A stretch of 26,571 nucleotides of DNA from JBGTLU01 sp041743935 (GTDB lineage Bacteria > Bacteroidota > Bacteroidia > Sphingobacteriales > Sphingobacteriaceae): contig JBGTLU010000042.1 in the NCBI GenBank assembly GCA_041743935.1, forward strand, positions 1 through 26,571. Direction: 5' to 3'. How positions within the stretch are numbered: the first letter of the stretch is position 1; each line of letters starts with the position of its first letter. The position numbers were made by a program, and so were the translations under genes. The notes under the pieces were generated by a model. That model worked only from the letters and a program-made list of their open reading frames with translations, was not told the origin of the DNA and did not search any database. This document shows, in pieces, positions 1 to 7,645 of the stretch.

Positions 1-30
1 GCAACGAATTTTCCAAGGCCTAATTATTGT

Positions 31-38
31 TAACTTTG
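31..38 (+). promoter_or_regulatory. candidate -7 promoter element before dapF
   Basis: TAACTTTG matches the Bacteroidota -7 consensus TAnnTTTG and lies 39 bases before the dapF start. A -33 TTTG is not clear; only a TTTT run sits at about the right distance. Bases 1-30 may hold the tail of an upstream gene, but no frame can be confirmed from so little sequence. Confidence 0.45.
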
Positions 39-77
39 TAAAAATAAAATGACAACATACGCTTATCTATTATTTAA

Positions 78-860
78 ATGAAAGAAATTAATTTTTATAA
101 ATATCAAGGAACGGGAAACGATTTTGTTTTACTAGATAATCGAAATAATAGTATTAAACCATCGGCAGATTGGATAAAAAGGCTTTGCAACCGTCGTTTT
201 GGAGTTGGTGCCGATGGATTTATGATGTTGCAAAACCATACGGACTACGATTTTGAAATGTTTTACACCAATTCCGATGGACAGCCTAGCAGCATGTGTG
301 GCAATGGAGGAAGATGTTTAGTTGCTTTCGCAAATTATTTGGGTATCATCCAGCATGAAACTAAATTTTTGGCAGTTGATGGCGAACATTTTGCCAAAAT
401 TTCAGAACAATTGGTGAGTTTGCAAATGGTAGATGTGGGAGATATAGAAATCGAAAATCAAGCGTATATACTAAATACCGGTTCACCACATTATATCCTT
501 TTTTTAGATTCCGACGAAAAATTAGATGTGGTGAGTGAAGGCCGAAAAATTAGATACAGTAATCGATTTAAAGACAAAGGAATTAATGTAAACTTTGTGG
601 TGCAGAAAGGGAATTCTATTTTGGTACACACCTATGAACGCGGAGTAGAAGACCAAACCTTTTCATGCGGAACCGGTGTTACAGCAGCAGCGATAGCGTT
701 TGCTGTAAAGAATGCGCTTTATGGTTCACAAACCATCGCAGTGGAAACCAAGGGAGGTAACCTTTCCGTACAATTTAATCGGGTTGGCGAAAACATATTT
801 AAAGAAGTATTTTTGGTTGGTCCGGCAACGCAGGTTTTTAATGGAACTATTACAATTTAA
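78..860 (+). CDS. dapF: diaminopimelate epimerase
   Basis: This enzyme interconverts LL- and meso-diaminopimelate, the penultimate step of lysine synthesis and the source of the peptidoglycan cross-linking residue; it acts in the cytoplasm. The 260-residue product has the usual length and both halves of the duplicated epimerase fold. The N-terminal GTGNDFVLLDN motif is followed by the first catalytic cysteine, Cys74, in SSMCGNGGRC. The second catalytic cysteine, Cys197, lies in SCGTG after ERGVEDQTF. Both catalytic cysteines are present, so an active enzyme is expected. The ATG follows an AT-rich leader without a Shine-Dalgarno sequence, as is normal in Bacteroidota. The stop codon abuts the ATG of the next gene with no spacer, so the two are probably co-transcribed. 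Confidence 0.97.
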   Translation: MKEINFYKYQGTGNDFVLLDNRNNSIKPSADWIKRLCNRRFGVGADGFMMLQNHTDYDFEMFYTNSDGQPSSMCGNGGRCLVAFANYLGIIQHETKFLAVDGEHFAKISEQLVSLQMVDVGDIEIENQAYILNTGSPHYILFLDSDEKLDVVSEGRKIRYSNRFKDKGINVNFVVQKGNSILVHTYERGVEDQTFSCGTGVTAAAIAFAVKNALYGSQTIAVETKGGNLSVQFNRVGENIFKEVFLVGPATQVFNGTITI

Positions 861-1412
861 ATGAAAAAAGCGACGATTTTAATTCTGATTTTCTTATTTA
901 CCGGAGAAGTATTTGCCCAACATTTAAAAGAAAAAGGGATAAATAACAGCTATTGTCAAACCATAAATAAGTTTATTGTGGAGGGATTAAGTGGAGCATT
1001 TGTAACCTACAAAGACCGCCAAATACATGCAGATAGTTTAAGTAAAACCTATATTTCTAAAGAAGTTTTAAAAGGAGCAAAAGGAACTTTTATAAAAGAA
1101 ACAGGTAAGACCACCTCTTTATTGGTTTTGCTTGCTTTTGATCAAAAACTATTTCCAAAACCTAATGGACCACTACGTAAGTTTTATGAAGATAACCGAG
1201 CTAGTTTAGCCTTTTGTTTAAACGATAATTGGAAAGAAATAGAAAGTAAAGCGTACGATTTAAGTGCCGAATTCCTACACATCAATCCAGCAAAAAACAA
1301 CAAGAGAAATTTGCGGGTGTTGCTATATATTACCACCGAGAAAGTGAAGAAAGATGGCAAGGAGCTCGAAAATTATATTGCATATCTCGAGTTTATTTCT
1401 ACCCCTTGGTAA
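861..1412 (+). CDS. secreted hypothetical protein
   Basis: I do not recognise this 183-residue protein. Residues 1-19 form a signal peptide (MKKATILILIFLFTGEVFA, followed by Q), so it is probably periplasmic or otherwise exported. The mature part is soluble, lysine-rich and contains two cysteines, one in NNSYCQT and one in LAFCLND, which could form a disulfide. The pattern of short strands (TSLLVLLAFD, NLRVLLYITTE, YIAYLEFIS) suggests a small mixed alpha/beta domain. Its ATG directly follows the dapF stop codon, so it is probably translated from the same mRNA, although nothing in the sequence links it to diaminopimelate metabolism. No terminator was seen after it. Confidence 0.75.
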   Translation: MKKATILILIFLFTGEVFAQHLKEKGINNSYCQTINKFIVEGLSGAFVTYKDRQIHADSLSKTYISKEVLKGAKGTFIKETGKTTSLLVLLAFDQKLFPKPNGPLRKFYEDNRASLAFCLNDNWKEIESKAYDLSAEFLHINPAKNNKRNLRVLLYITTEKVKKDGKELENYIAYLEFISTPW

Positions 1413-1521
1413 TGTTATATTATTGTTAAATAGCCTATCAAGCCTTTTATAATCCAATTACATTACTACCTTTAACATTTTCTACTGCCTAAATTTTGTA
1501 AATTTTTTACCTAAACAAAAG

Positions 1522-4407
1522 TTGGCAAGAATAGATGGGTCTGAACCCTGTAAAATAGTTTATTCGCTTTTTGAGCACGAATACCTTGGTTATTTAATGG
1601 AGCCTCACATGGTTCAATTAAACCCCGACGGCAGTTTGTCGTTAGCTCACCGTCGTATTTTTGAAAAAAGCGCCAAATCTTTTAGTGCCTATCTAGATGA
1701 AAATGATTTACACCTCATCCGATTATTAGAAAGTTGTAATCAGGAAAACATCATCCGTCAATTTTATCCAAAACCCATTCGTCCTTCCGAGTTTTTCCCC
1801 AGAAAATATACCGAGGAATTAAGAACATCCATCCGACTATACATCGAAGACAAATTAAATGAGGCTTTATTGTTGATGAAAGATAAATTGGTTTTTGTGA
1901 TGGGAAATGAAGGAAATCCGGCTGCTTTCCCTATTAAAATCGCCGAGGAACCCTGTTCGGTTTTATTCCATTTTAGAAGAAATACAGATGGCACCCGATA
2001 TTTCCCAACCCTTAAATATAAAGGGCAACGCATAGAGTTTATGTTTAAAAATGCATTGATTGTAAGCAATCAACCTGCATGGATGCTACTCAATGGCATA
2101 CTTCATTATTTTGAGAACGATATTGAAGGAAAAAAACTGTTGCCCTTCATTAACAAACGATTTATAGAAATATCCCCATCTGCAGAAGATAATTATTTCG
2201 AAAAATTTGTTGCCCCGCTCATAGAAAAACATCATGTATATGCAGAAGGCTTTGAAATAAAAAACGAAAAATATACCGCAACCTCCTTGCTTACCTTGCA
2301 ACCAGATATTTTGGGGCAACCTTTGCAGCTATCTTTTTCATATGGCGAGTATACTTTCCCATTTGATACCAATGCAAACATATCAGCTAGTGTAGAGAAA
2401 ATTGCTGATAAATACATTGTACATCGTATAAAACGTGCCCATCAATGGGAACAGAACCAACTTAATAAACTATTGGATTTAGGGCTTCAGTTCCAAAGCC
2501 CAAATTATCTATTTGCTCAAAGTTATACCCAATTAGCAGAAGGCGAAGAAATTAATTATGCCACTTTTGATTGGTTAAATGAATATTCATTTGCGCTTGA
2601 AGAAATGGGTTTTACCATCAATATTTCTGAGAATACCAAAAAATATGTCATAGGAAAAAATAAAATAAATCTTAAGTTCAGTGAGCATAACGATTGGTTT
2701 GATGTGTATGCCATGGTACAATTTGGTTCCTTCCAAATTCCATTTTTGGAGCTAAAACAATCTATCCTCCAACGTAAAAAAGAATTTACATTACCTAATG
2801 GACAAATAGCCATTATACCCGATAGCTGGTTTGTAAAATACACAGATTTATTTGCACTGGGCGAAGGCAACAACGAACTTAAGTTAAAAAAACATCATGT
2901 AGGGTTGATAAAAGATTTAACTGAATCAGGTATATCAGAAACAATCCTGAGCCGTAGATTGCAAAAACTGCAAGATGTAGATACGATAGAGGATTATACT
3001 ATACCAGAAAACTTTAAAGGCGAATTACGATCCTACCAAAAAGCGGGATACAACTGGTTTAATTTTTTAAGAGAATTTAATTTTGGGGGATGTTTGGCCG
3101 ATGATATGGGACTTGGAAAAACCATACAAACATTGGCTTTGCTTCAGAAAGTAAAAGAAGAAAATAAAGACCGATTAACATCGCTCATCATCATGCCGAC
3201 CTCATTGATTTATAATTGGCAGGCCGAAGCAAAAAAATTTACTCCAAAACTAAAAGTAGGCACCTATTTAGGCTCCGAAAGAATAAAAGAAGCAGCACAA
3301 TTTGCTGCTTATGATGTGGTTTTAACCACCTATGGAATTGCTAGGGTGGATGCAGAGCTTTTACAAACTTTTTACTTTCATTACCTCATTTTAGATGAAA
3401 GTCAGAACATTAAAAATCCACAATCTAAAAGCGCCAAAACCGTAAAAAGCTTAAAATCTAAATACAAACTAGTATTGAGTGGAACTCCAGTTGAAAACAC
3501 CATTGGCGATTTATGGTCGCAATTGAGTTTTGTAAACCCCGGTTTGTTGGGTTCGTTCACTTATTTTCAAAAAGAGTTTATTATACCCATTGAGAAAAAA
3601 CAAGATCCTCTAAAACTCCAACGTTTGCAAGCCCTTATCAAACCTTTTGTGCTCCGAAGAACCAAAGATCAAGTAGCTTCTGAACTACCTCCAAAATCTG
3701 AACAGGTTTTTTATTGTAACATGACTGAAGAGCAAGAAAAACTCTACGATGAAACAAAATCTTACTACCGAAACGAACTTTTACAGTTAATAGCTTCTAA
3801 TGGTTCGGGTAAACACGCTTTGCCCATTTTGCAAGGTTTAACTAAACTGAGGCTAATTGCCAATCATCCTAAAATGGTTAAAGAAGAGTACAAACACGAT
3901 TCCTGGAAGTTTAATCTAATTCTGGAATTATTGGAAAACACATTGGCAAAAGGGCATAAAATTTTGGTGTTTTCACAATTTGTAAAACATTTGACTTTAC
4001 TGAAAGATGCTTTGGATAAAAAGGAAATCCGCTACTCGTATTTGGATGGAGCTACTCGCGATCGGCAACAAGCCATACAACAATTTAGAGAAGAAGAAGA
4101 CACCAGGTTATTTCTTATTTCATTAAAAGCCGGAGGAACTGGTCTGAATCTTACCGAGGCAGATTATGTTTTTATGTTAGATCCTTGGTGGAATCCGGCA
4201 GCAGAACAACAAGCCATTGATAGAGCCCATCGAATTGGGCAGAAAAAAAATGTGTTTATTTATAAATTCATCACTAAAAACACGGTGGAAGAAAAAATTC
4301 TGGCTTTGCAAGGCAAGAAAAAAGATTTGGCAGGCTCCTTAATAACCACCGAAGAAAGCTATGCTAAAACGCTATCTAGAGAAGATATTGAAGAATTGCT
4401 GCGCTAA
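1522..4407 (+). CDS. SNF2-family DEAD/DEAH-box ATPase (bacterial SNF2 helicase)
   Basis: This is a 961-residue SNF2/RapA-type double-stranded DNA translocase. The N-terminal ~490 residues form a divergent accessory region with no motif I can name. The ATPase core begins near residue 495 (GELRSYQKAGYNWFNF). Walker A is DDMGLGKT near residue 530, the Walker B box is DESQ near residue 625, and motif III (LVLSGTPVENTIGDLWSQLSF region) is near residue 650. The helicase C-terminal lobe holds GGTGLNLTEADYV and the arginine-finger motif QAIDRAHRIGQ near residues 870-910. The catalytic motifs look intact, so the protein should be active, probably in chromatin remodelling, transcription recycling or repair. 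The start is uncertain: I used TTG at 1522, because the frame is open upstream to 1453 without ATG; the first internal ATG is codon 26. No restriction or defence partner lies beside it. Confidence 0.93.
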   Translation: MARIDGSEPCKIVYSLFEHEYLGYLMEPHMVQLNPDGSLSLAHRRIFEKSAKSFSAYLDENDLHLIRLLESCNQENIIRQFYPKPIRPSEFFPRKYTEELRTSIRLYIEDKLNEALLLMKDKLVFVMGNEGNPAAFPIKIAEEPCSVLFHFRRNTDGTRYFPTLKYKGQRIEFMFKNALIVSNQPAWMLLNGILHYFENDIEGKKLLPFINKRFIEISPSAEDNYFEKFVAPLIEKHHVYAEGFEIKNEKYTATSLLTLQPDILGQPLQLSFSYGEYTFPFDTNANISASVEKIADKYIVHRIKRAHQWEQNQLNKLLDLGLQFQSPNYLFAQSYTQLAEGEEINYATFDWLNEYSFALEEMGFTINISENTKKYVIGKNKINLKFSEHNDWFDVYAMVQFGSFQIPFLELKQSILQRKKEFTLPNGQIAIIPDSWFVKYTDLFALGEGNNELKLKKHHVGLIKDLTESGISETILSRRLQKLQDVDTIEDYTIPENFKGELRSYQKAGYNWFNFLREFNFGGCLADDMGLGKTIQTLALLQKVKEENKDRLTSLIIMPTSLIYNWQAEAKKFTPKLKVGTYLGSERIKEAAQFAAYDVVLTTYGIARVDAELLQTFYFHYLILDESQNIKNPQSKSAKTVKSLKSKYKLVLSGTPVENTIGDLWSQLSFVNPGLLGSFTYFQKEFIIPIEKKQDPLKLQRLQALIKPFVLRRTKDQVASELPPKSEQVFYCNMTEEQEKLYDETKSYYRNELLQLIASNGSGKHALPILQGLTKLRLIANHPKMVKEEYKHDSWKFNLILELLENTLAKGHKILVFSQFVKHLTLLKDALDKKEIRYSYLDGATRDRQQAIQQFREEEDTRLFLISLKAGGTGLNLTEADYVFMLDPWWNPAAEQQAIDRAHRIGQKKNVFIYKFITKNTVEEKILALQGKKKDLAGSLITTEESYAKTLSREDIEELLR

Positions 4408-4428
4408 AATAAGGTCGACAAATTAAAT

Positions 4429-4459
4429 TTTGCTTCTATCCATCATCCTTGTACCTTTG
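4429..4459 (+). promoter_or_regulatory. Bacteroidota promoter driving the TPP riboswitch transcript
   Basis: TTTG at 4429-4432 and TACCTTTG at 4452-4459 are separated by 19 bases. This matches the Bacteroidota housekeeping promoter pattern (TTTG, about 19 bases, TAnnTTTG). The predicted start, about 6-8 bases after the -7 box, falls right at the 5' edge of the riboswitch aptamer, which strengthens both calls. Confidence 0.8.
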
Positions 4460-4465
4460 TTGCAC

Positions 4466-4572
4466 TCACCAAGGGGTGCTATGACTGCGGTTGTGGCTGA
4501 GATTAAACCCTTCGCTTTTATCAAATGAAAGCGGAAACCTGAACCGGATAATGCCGGCGGAGGGAAAGGTAA
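4466..4572 (+). ncRNA. TPP riboswitch (THI element)
   Basis: The conserved TPP aptamer blocks occur in the right order: GGGGTGCT (4473-4480), the pyrimidine-sensor motif CTGAGA (4497-4502), ACCCTT (4507-4512), and ACCTGAACCGGATAATGCCG followed by GCGGAGGGAAAGG up to about 4571. An optional P3a hairpin is formed by CGCTTT and AAAGCG at about 4513-4533. The element binds thiamine pyrophosphate and should lower expression of the downstream TonB-dependent receptor when TPP is plentiful. It lies about 137 bases before that receptor's ATG. Confidence 0.95.
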
Positions 4573-4574
4573 TT

Positions 4575-4680
4575 GAGAGCGTTCCATCCCTTTTGCTCTC
4601 GTATGGTGTAACATTGGAGTATATCCAAAAAACTAGCAAACTAAGCAATGGTGCACAATTGCTTTGGCTGTTTGGGTTTT
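4575..4680 (+). promoter_or_regulatory. candidate expression platform of the TPP riboswitch
   Basis: Two hairpins follow the aptamer. GAGAGC (4575-4580) pairs with GCTCTC (4595-4600). AAGCAAT (4643-4649) pairs with ATTGCTT (4658-4664) and is followed by a T/G-rich tract ending in GGGTTTT, so the second could act as a weak terminator. CATCCCTT at 4585-4592, in the loop of the first hairpin, can pair with AAGGGGTG at 4471-4478 inside the aptamer (8 pairs, one G-U), which would make it a switching strand. This is inference from hand pairing. Confidence 0.4.
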
Positions 4681-4708
4681 AGATTTCTCCGAAAATGAAA
4701 ACGATTAA

Positions 4709-7081
4709 ATGAAAAAAGTATTGATTTTGGCCGCATTGGCTGCAATTATGCCTGTAAGCTTATGGGCCCAAGGCAAAATAACGGGTAAAATTTCTGATCT
4801 AACATCTGGTAATGCCTTGTATGGCGCTAGTGTAAGTATAGTTGGATTAAACGTTGTAGTGCCAACAGATGTAAACGGAACGTATGAAATTAAAAATCTA
4901 AGACCCGGCACATACCGACTGAAGGCTAGCTTTATTGGCTATGTTAGTCTAGAAAAAACCATCGACCTGCAACAAAACAGCACGTTAAATTTTGATTTAC
5001 AACCCGGTACTGTGCTTAGCGACGAAGTGATAGTAAGTGCTACCAGAGTACAAGCCAATGCCGCTACTACCTACCGAAATGTAGATAAAACAGAATTAGA
5101 GAAGAATAATTTAGGGGTAGATTTACCCTATCTGCTTAACCAAACTCCTTCGGTGGTGGTTAGTTCCGATGCCGGAAATGGTGTTGGATACACCGGAATA
5201 CGAATCAGAGGTAGCGATGCAACCAGGATTAACCTAACTATAAACGGTATTCCGTTCAACGATTCCGAATCGCAGGGAACGTTTTTGGTTAATTTACCAG
5301 ATTTTGCATCGTCTATCGAAAATATACAAATTCAACGAGGCGTGGGTAGTTCTACCAATGGTGCTGGTGCATTTGGTGCAAGTATCAACATCCAAACGAA
5401 TCAGAAAAACGAAAAAGCATATGCCGAGTTAGCAAATTCTGCCGGTTCTTTTAACACGTTCAAAAACACATTGCGTGTTGGTTCTGGTTTGATTGATGGT
5501 AAATTCACTTTCGATGGCCGATTATCTAAAATAGATTCGGATGGATACATTGATAGAGCATTCTCTGATTTACGTTCGTTTTATGTGAGCGGGGCATATT
5601 ATGGTAAGAAAAGCATTATTAGAGCAAACGTATTTTCGGGTGCCGAAAGAACCTATTTGGCTTATGATGGCGTTCCGGAGAACTTATTAGAAAGCAACAG
5701 AACCTTTAATGGTTTTACGTACAAAGATGCCACCGACAATTATCAGCAAGATCATTTCCAATTATTTTATTCAACCCAAGCCAGCGATAATTGGTTAATA
5801 AATACCGGAGTTCATTACACAAAAGGCAAAGGTTTTTTTGAGTTATTTCAGGAAAATGTACGGTTTTCGAGGTATAATTTGCCTAATGTAACCATCGGGA
5901 ACGAGACCTTTACCCGAACCGATTTAGTTGAACGTAGATGGTTAGATAACGATTTTTATGGCATAACGTACTCTGCACAATATCAACCCAATAATAAAAC
6001 TACCTTAACACTTGGTGGTGCATACAACGAATATTTGGGGCAACATTTCGGAGAGATTATTTTTGCCGAGATTGCTCAAAACATTCCAAAAGATTTCCGC
6101 TACTACGATAATGATGCCGAGAAAACTGATTTCAACGTATTTGCAAAAGGAAATTTTGCTTTGACCAATAAGCTCGAAGCATTTGCCGATGTACAATATC
6201 GCAGCATTAATTATTCATTTTTTGGATTTAATGAGGTGGGTGTAAACACGCAACAAGCTGTGCAACTCCAATTTTTTAATCCAAAAGTAGGGCTAACCTA
6301 CCAATTTAATCCACAGGAAAACATGTATGCATCGATTGCAGTTAGCAATAAAGAACCCAATAGAAGAGAATTTACTCGTTCCTCGCCGGGTAGCAGACCG
6401 CGCCCCGAGCAATTAATTAATTACGAATTGGGCTACCGAAAACAAACATCAAATTATAAAATTGGAGCCAATTTATATTACATGGATTATAACGATCAAT
6501 TGGTTTTAACCGGACAGATTAACGATGTTGGCGCGTTTATCCGCAGTAATATTGCAAAGAGTTATCGGGTTGGATTGGAACTAGATGGCAGTGTTCGCAT
6601 TGGTTCGTCTGTTACTTGGGCAGCAAACTTGGCGCTAAGCCAAAACAAGGTTTTGGATTTTGTTGAATTTGTGGACGATTTTGATAACGACACACAAATC
6701 CAAAACAATTATTCTAAAACGGATATTGCCTATTCGCCAAATTTTGTAGCAAGTAGTGAATTAGAATATACTCCAATTACTAATTTATCATTTGCTTTTA
6801 TCAGCAAGTTGGTGGGTAAACAGTTTTTGGATAATACTTCCAATTCAGCTAGAGTGATCAACTCATTTTGCACCAATTCTGTTAGGGCTAATTACAAATT
6901 ACCGATTAAAGGAATTAGAGAGTTGGGCTTAGCGTTTGCTTTCAATAATATTTTTAATGAACAATTCGAAGATAATGGATACACCTTTAGTTACGTTGCA
7001 GGTGGCGAGTTTATCACTGAAAATTTCTACTACCCACAAGCCGGATTTAATTTTATGGCAGGGTTGAGTTTAAAATTTTAA
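4709..7081 (+). CDS. TonB-dependent outer-membrane receptor, probable thiamine-compound importer
   Basis: This 790-residue outer-membrane receptor has a signal peptide (residues 1-20, ending LWA before QG), a carboxypeptidase-regulatory-like beta-sandwich at about 22-105 (ITGKISDLTSGNALYGASV onward), a TonB plug at about 110-225 (DEVIVSATR, then GYTGIRIRGSDATRINLTINGIPFND in two adjacent runs), and a beta barrel of about 560 residues ending in ...GLSLKF with the terminal aromatic residue expected for Bam insertion. The substrate follows from context: a TPP riboswitch lies directly upstream, and TPP-controlled TonB receptors in Bacteroidota are regarded as thiamine or thiamine-precursor importers. 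No inner-membrane permease such as pnuT follows in the same transcript; a bidirectional terminator comes next. A five-codon ORF starting at 4695 overlaps this start codon as ATGA. Confidence 0.93.
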   Translation: MKKVLILAALAAIMPVSLWAQGKITGKISDLTSGNALYGASVSIVGLNVVVPTDVNGTYEIKNLRPGTYRLKASFIGYVSLEKTIDLQQNSTLNFDLQPGTVLSDEVIVSATRVQANAATTYRNVDKTELEKNNLGVDLPYLLNQTPSVVVSSDAGNGVGYTGIRIRGSDATRINLTINGIPFNDSESQGTFLVNLPDFASSIENIQIQRGVGSSTNGAGAFGASINIQTNQKNEKAYAELANSAGSFNTFKNTLRVGSGLIDGKFTFDGRLSKIDSDGYIDRAFSDLRSFYVSGAYYGKKSIIRANVFSGAERTYLAYDGVPENLLESNRTFNGFTYKDATDNYQQDHFQLFYSTQASDNWLINTGVHYTKGKGFFELFQENVRFSRYNLPNVTIGNETFTRTDLVERRWLDNDFYGITYSAQYQPNNKTTLTLGGAYNEYLGQHFGEIIFAEIAQNIPKDFRYYDNDAEKTDFNVFAKGNFALTNKLEAFADVQYRSINYSFFGFNEVGVNTQQAVQLQFFNPKVGLTYQFNPQENMYASIAVSNKEPNRREFTRSSPGSRPRPEQLINYELGYRKQTSNYKIGANLYYMDYNDQLVLTGQINDVGAFIRSNIAKSYRVGLELDGSVRIGSSVTWAANLALSQNKVLDFVEFVDDFDNDTQIQNNYSKTDIAYSPNFVASSELEYTPITNLSFAFISKLVGKQFLDNTSNSARVINSFCTNSVRANYKLPIKGIRELGLAFAFNNIFNEQFEDNGYTFSYVAGGEFITENFYYPQAGFNFMAGLSLKF

Positions 7082-7106
7082 TATTTTTAGCTTTAAAGGA
7101 AAAACA

Positions 7107-7134
7107 AAAAAGAGCAAGGTAACTTGCTCTTTTT
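7107..7134. terminator. bidirectional intrinsic terminator
   Basis: AAAAAGAGCAAG pairs with CTTGCTCTTTTT around the loop GTAA, giving a 12-bp stem flanked by A-rich and T-rich tracts on both sides. It sits between two convergent genes, the thiamine-linked TonB receptor (+) and the ArsR gene (-), and can serve both. Confidence 0.88.
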
Positions 7135-7138
7135 GTTT

Positions 7139-7477
7139 TTAACAACAATTCCGTTTTGGTCGGTTGGGGAGCATTCTATCACTTAACTTATCAACAATCA
7201 TAAAAAATCTTTCTAGTTTATTCCATTCCATACAATAATAAGAACGGGTACCTTCTATTTTCTGACAAATAAAACCTACTTCAACTAAGGCCTTTAAATG
7301 CTGAGAAACGGTTGGTTGAGATAATCCTATAACTTTTACCAGGTCTCCACACGTTTTGTGTTTCACAGAAGCCAATTCTTTCAAAATTGCTACTCTAGCC
7401 GGATGCGAAATGGCTTTTCCTAATTCAGCAAGTTCAATTTCATCATGTTTATAATGAATTTCAGCAGTAGTAATCAT
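7139..7477 (-). CDS. ArsR-family winged-helix transcriptional repressor
   Basis: This is a 112-residue ArsR/SmtB-type dimeric DNA-binding repressor. The sequence shows the family pattern: AISHPARVAILKEL (helices 2-3), then CGDLVKVIGLSQPTVSQHLKAL as the recognition helix, and a wing around GFICQKIEGTRSYYC. Cysteines occur at Cys43 (KTCGDL, where ArsR-type metalloid sensors carry their Cys motif), two in the wing and two at the C-terminus (NCC at 110-112). A thiol-based metal or metalloid site is therefore possible, but the classical ELCVCDL motif is not present, so the inducer cannot be named. The gene is divergent from the Oar-like receptor. The intergenic region carries an inverted repeat that could be its operator. 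No arsenic or metal-efflux gene is adjacent. Confidence 0.9.
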   Translation of the reverse strand: MITTAEIHYKHDEIELAELGKAISHPARVAILKELASVKHKTCGDLVKVIGLSQPTVSQHLKALVEVGFICQKIEGTRSYYCMEWNKLERFFMIVDKLSDRMLPNRPKRNCC

Positions 7478-7532
7478 CGTATTTTAACAATTAATATTAA
7501 TTTAAATTACTTATTTAATTTCAATTTTATCG

Positions 7533-7547
7533 TATTGTATATCAATA
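7533..7547. promoter_or_regulatory. candidate operator, inverted repeat TATTG-N5-CAATA
   Basis: TATTG (7533-7537) and CAATA (7543-7547) form a perfect inverted repeat with a 5-base centre, about 55 bases upstream of the ArsR start in the divergent intergenic region. A second partial ATCAATAT follows at 7553-7560. ArsR proteins bind short AT-rich palindromes and usually autoregulate, but this stretch is so AT-rich that chance symmetry is possible. Confidence 0.4.
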
Positions 7548-7645
7548 TAATAATCAATATTTAATCATTGTAATTAATAAATTATAGTTTTCTTTAAAAC
7601 TATTAATACATTTACTATCGTAAATAGCTCAATTAATAGAAATAT

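Noticed and set aside
1413..1521. possible promoter before the SNF2 gene
   Set aside because: TAAATTTTG has the wrong spacing for TAnnTTTG and there is no -33 partner; too weak in AT-rich DNA to list.
1522..4407. defence-island role for the SNF2 helicase
   Set aside because: Some SNF2 proteins belong to phage-defence systems, but no nuclease, methylase or other defence gene is adjacent, and housekeeping genes surround it.
4491..4682. 63-codon plus-strand ORF over the TPP riboswitch
   Set aside because: The conserved aptamer blocks explain this sequence, and the predicted protein resembles nothing.
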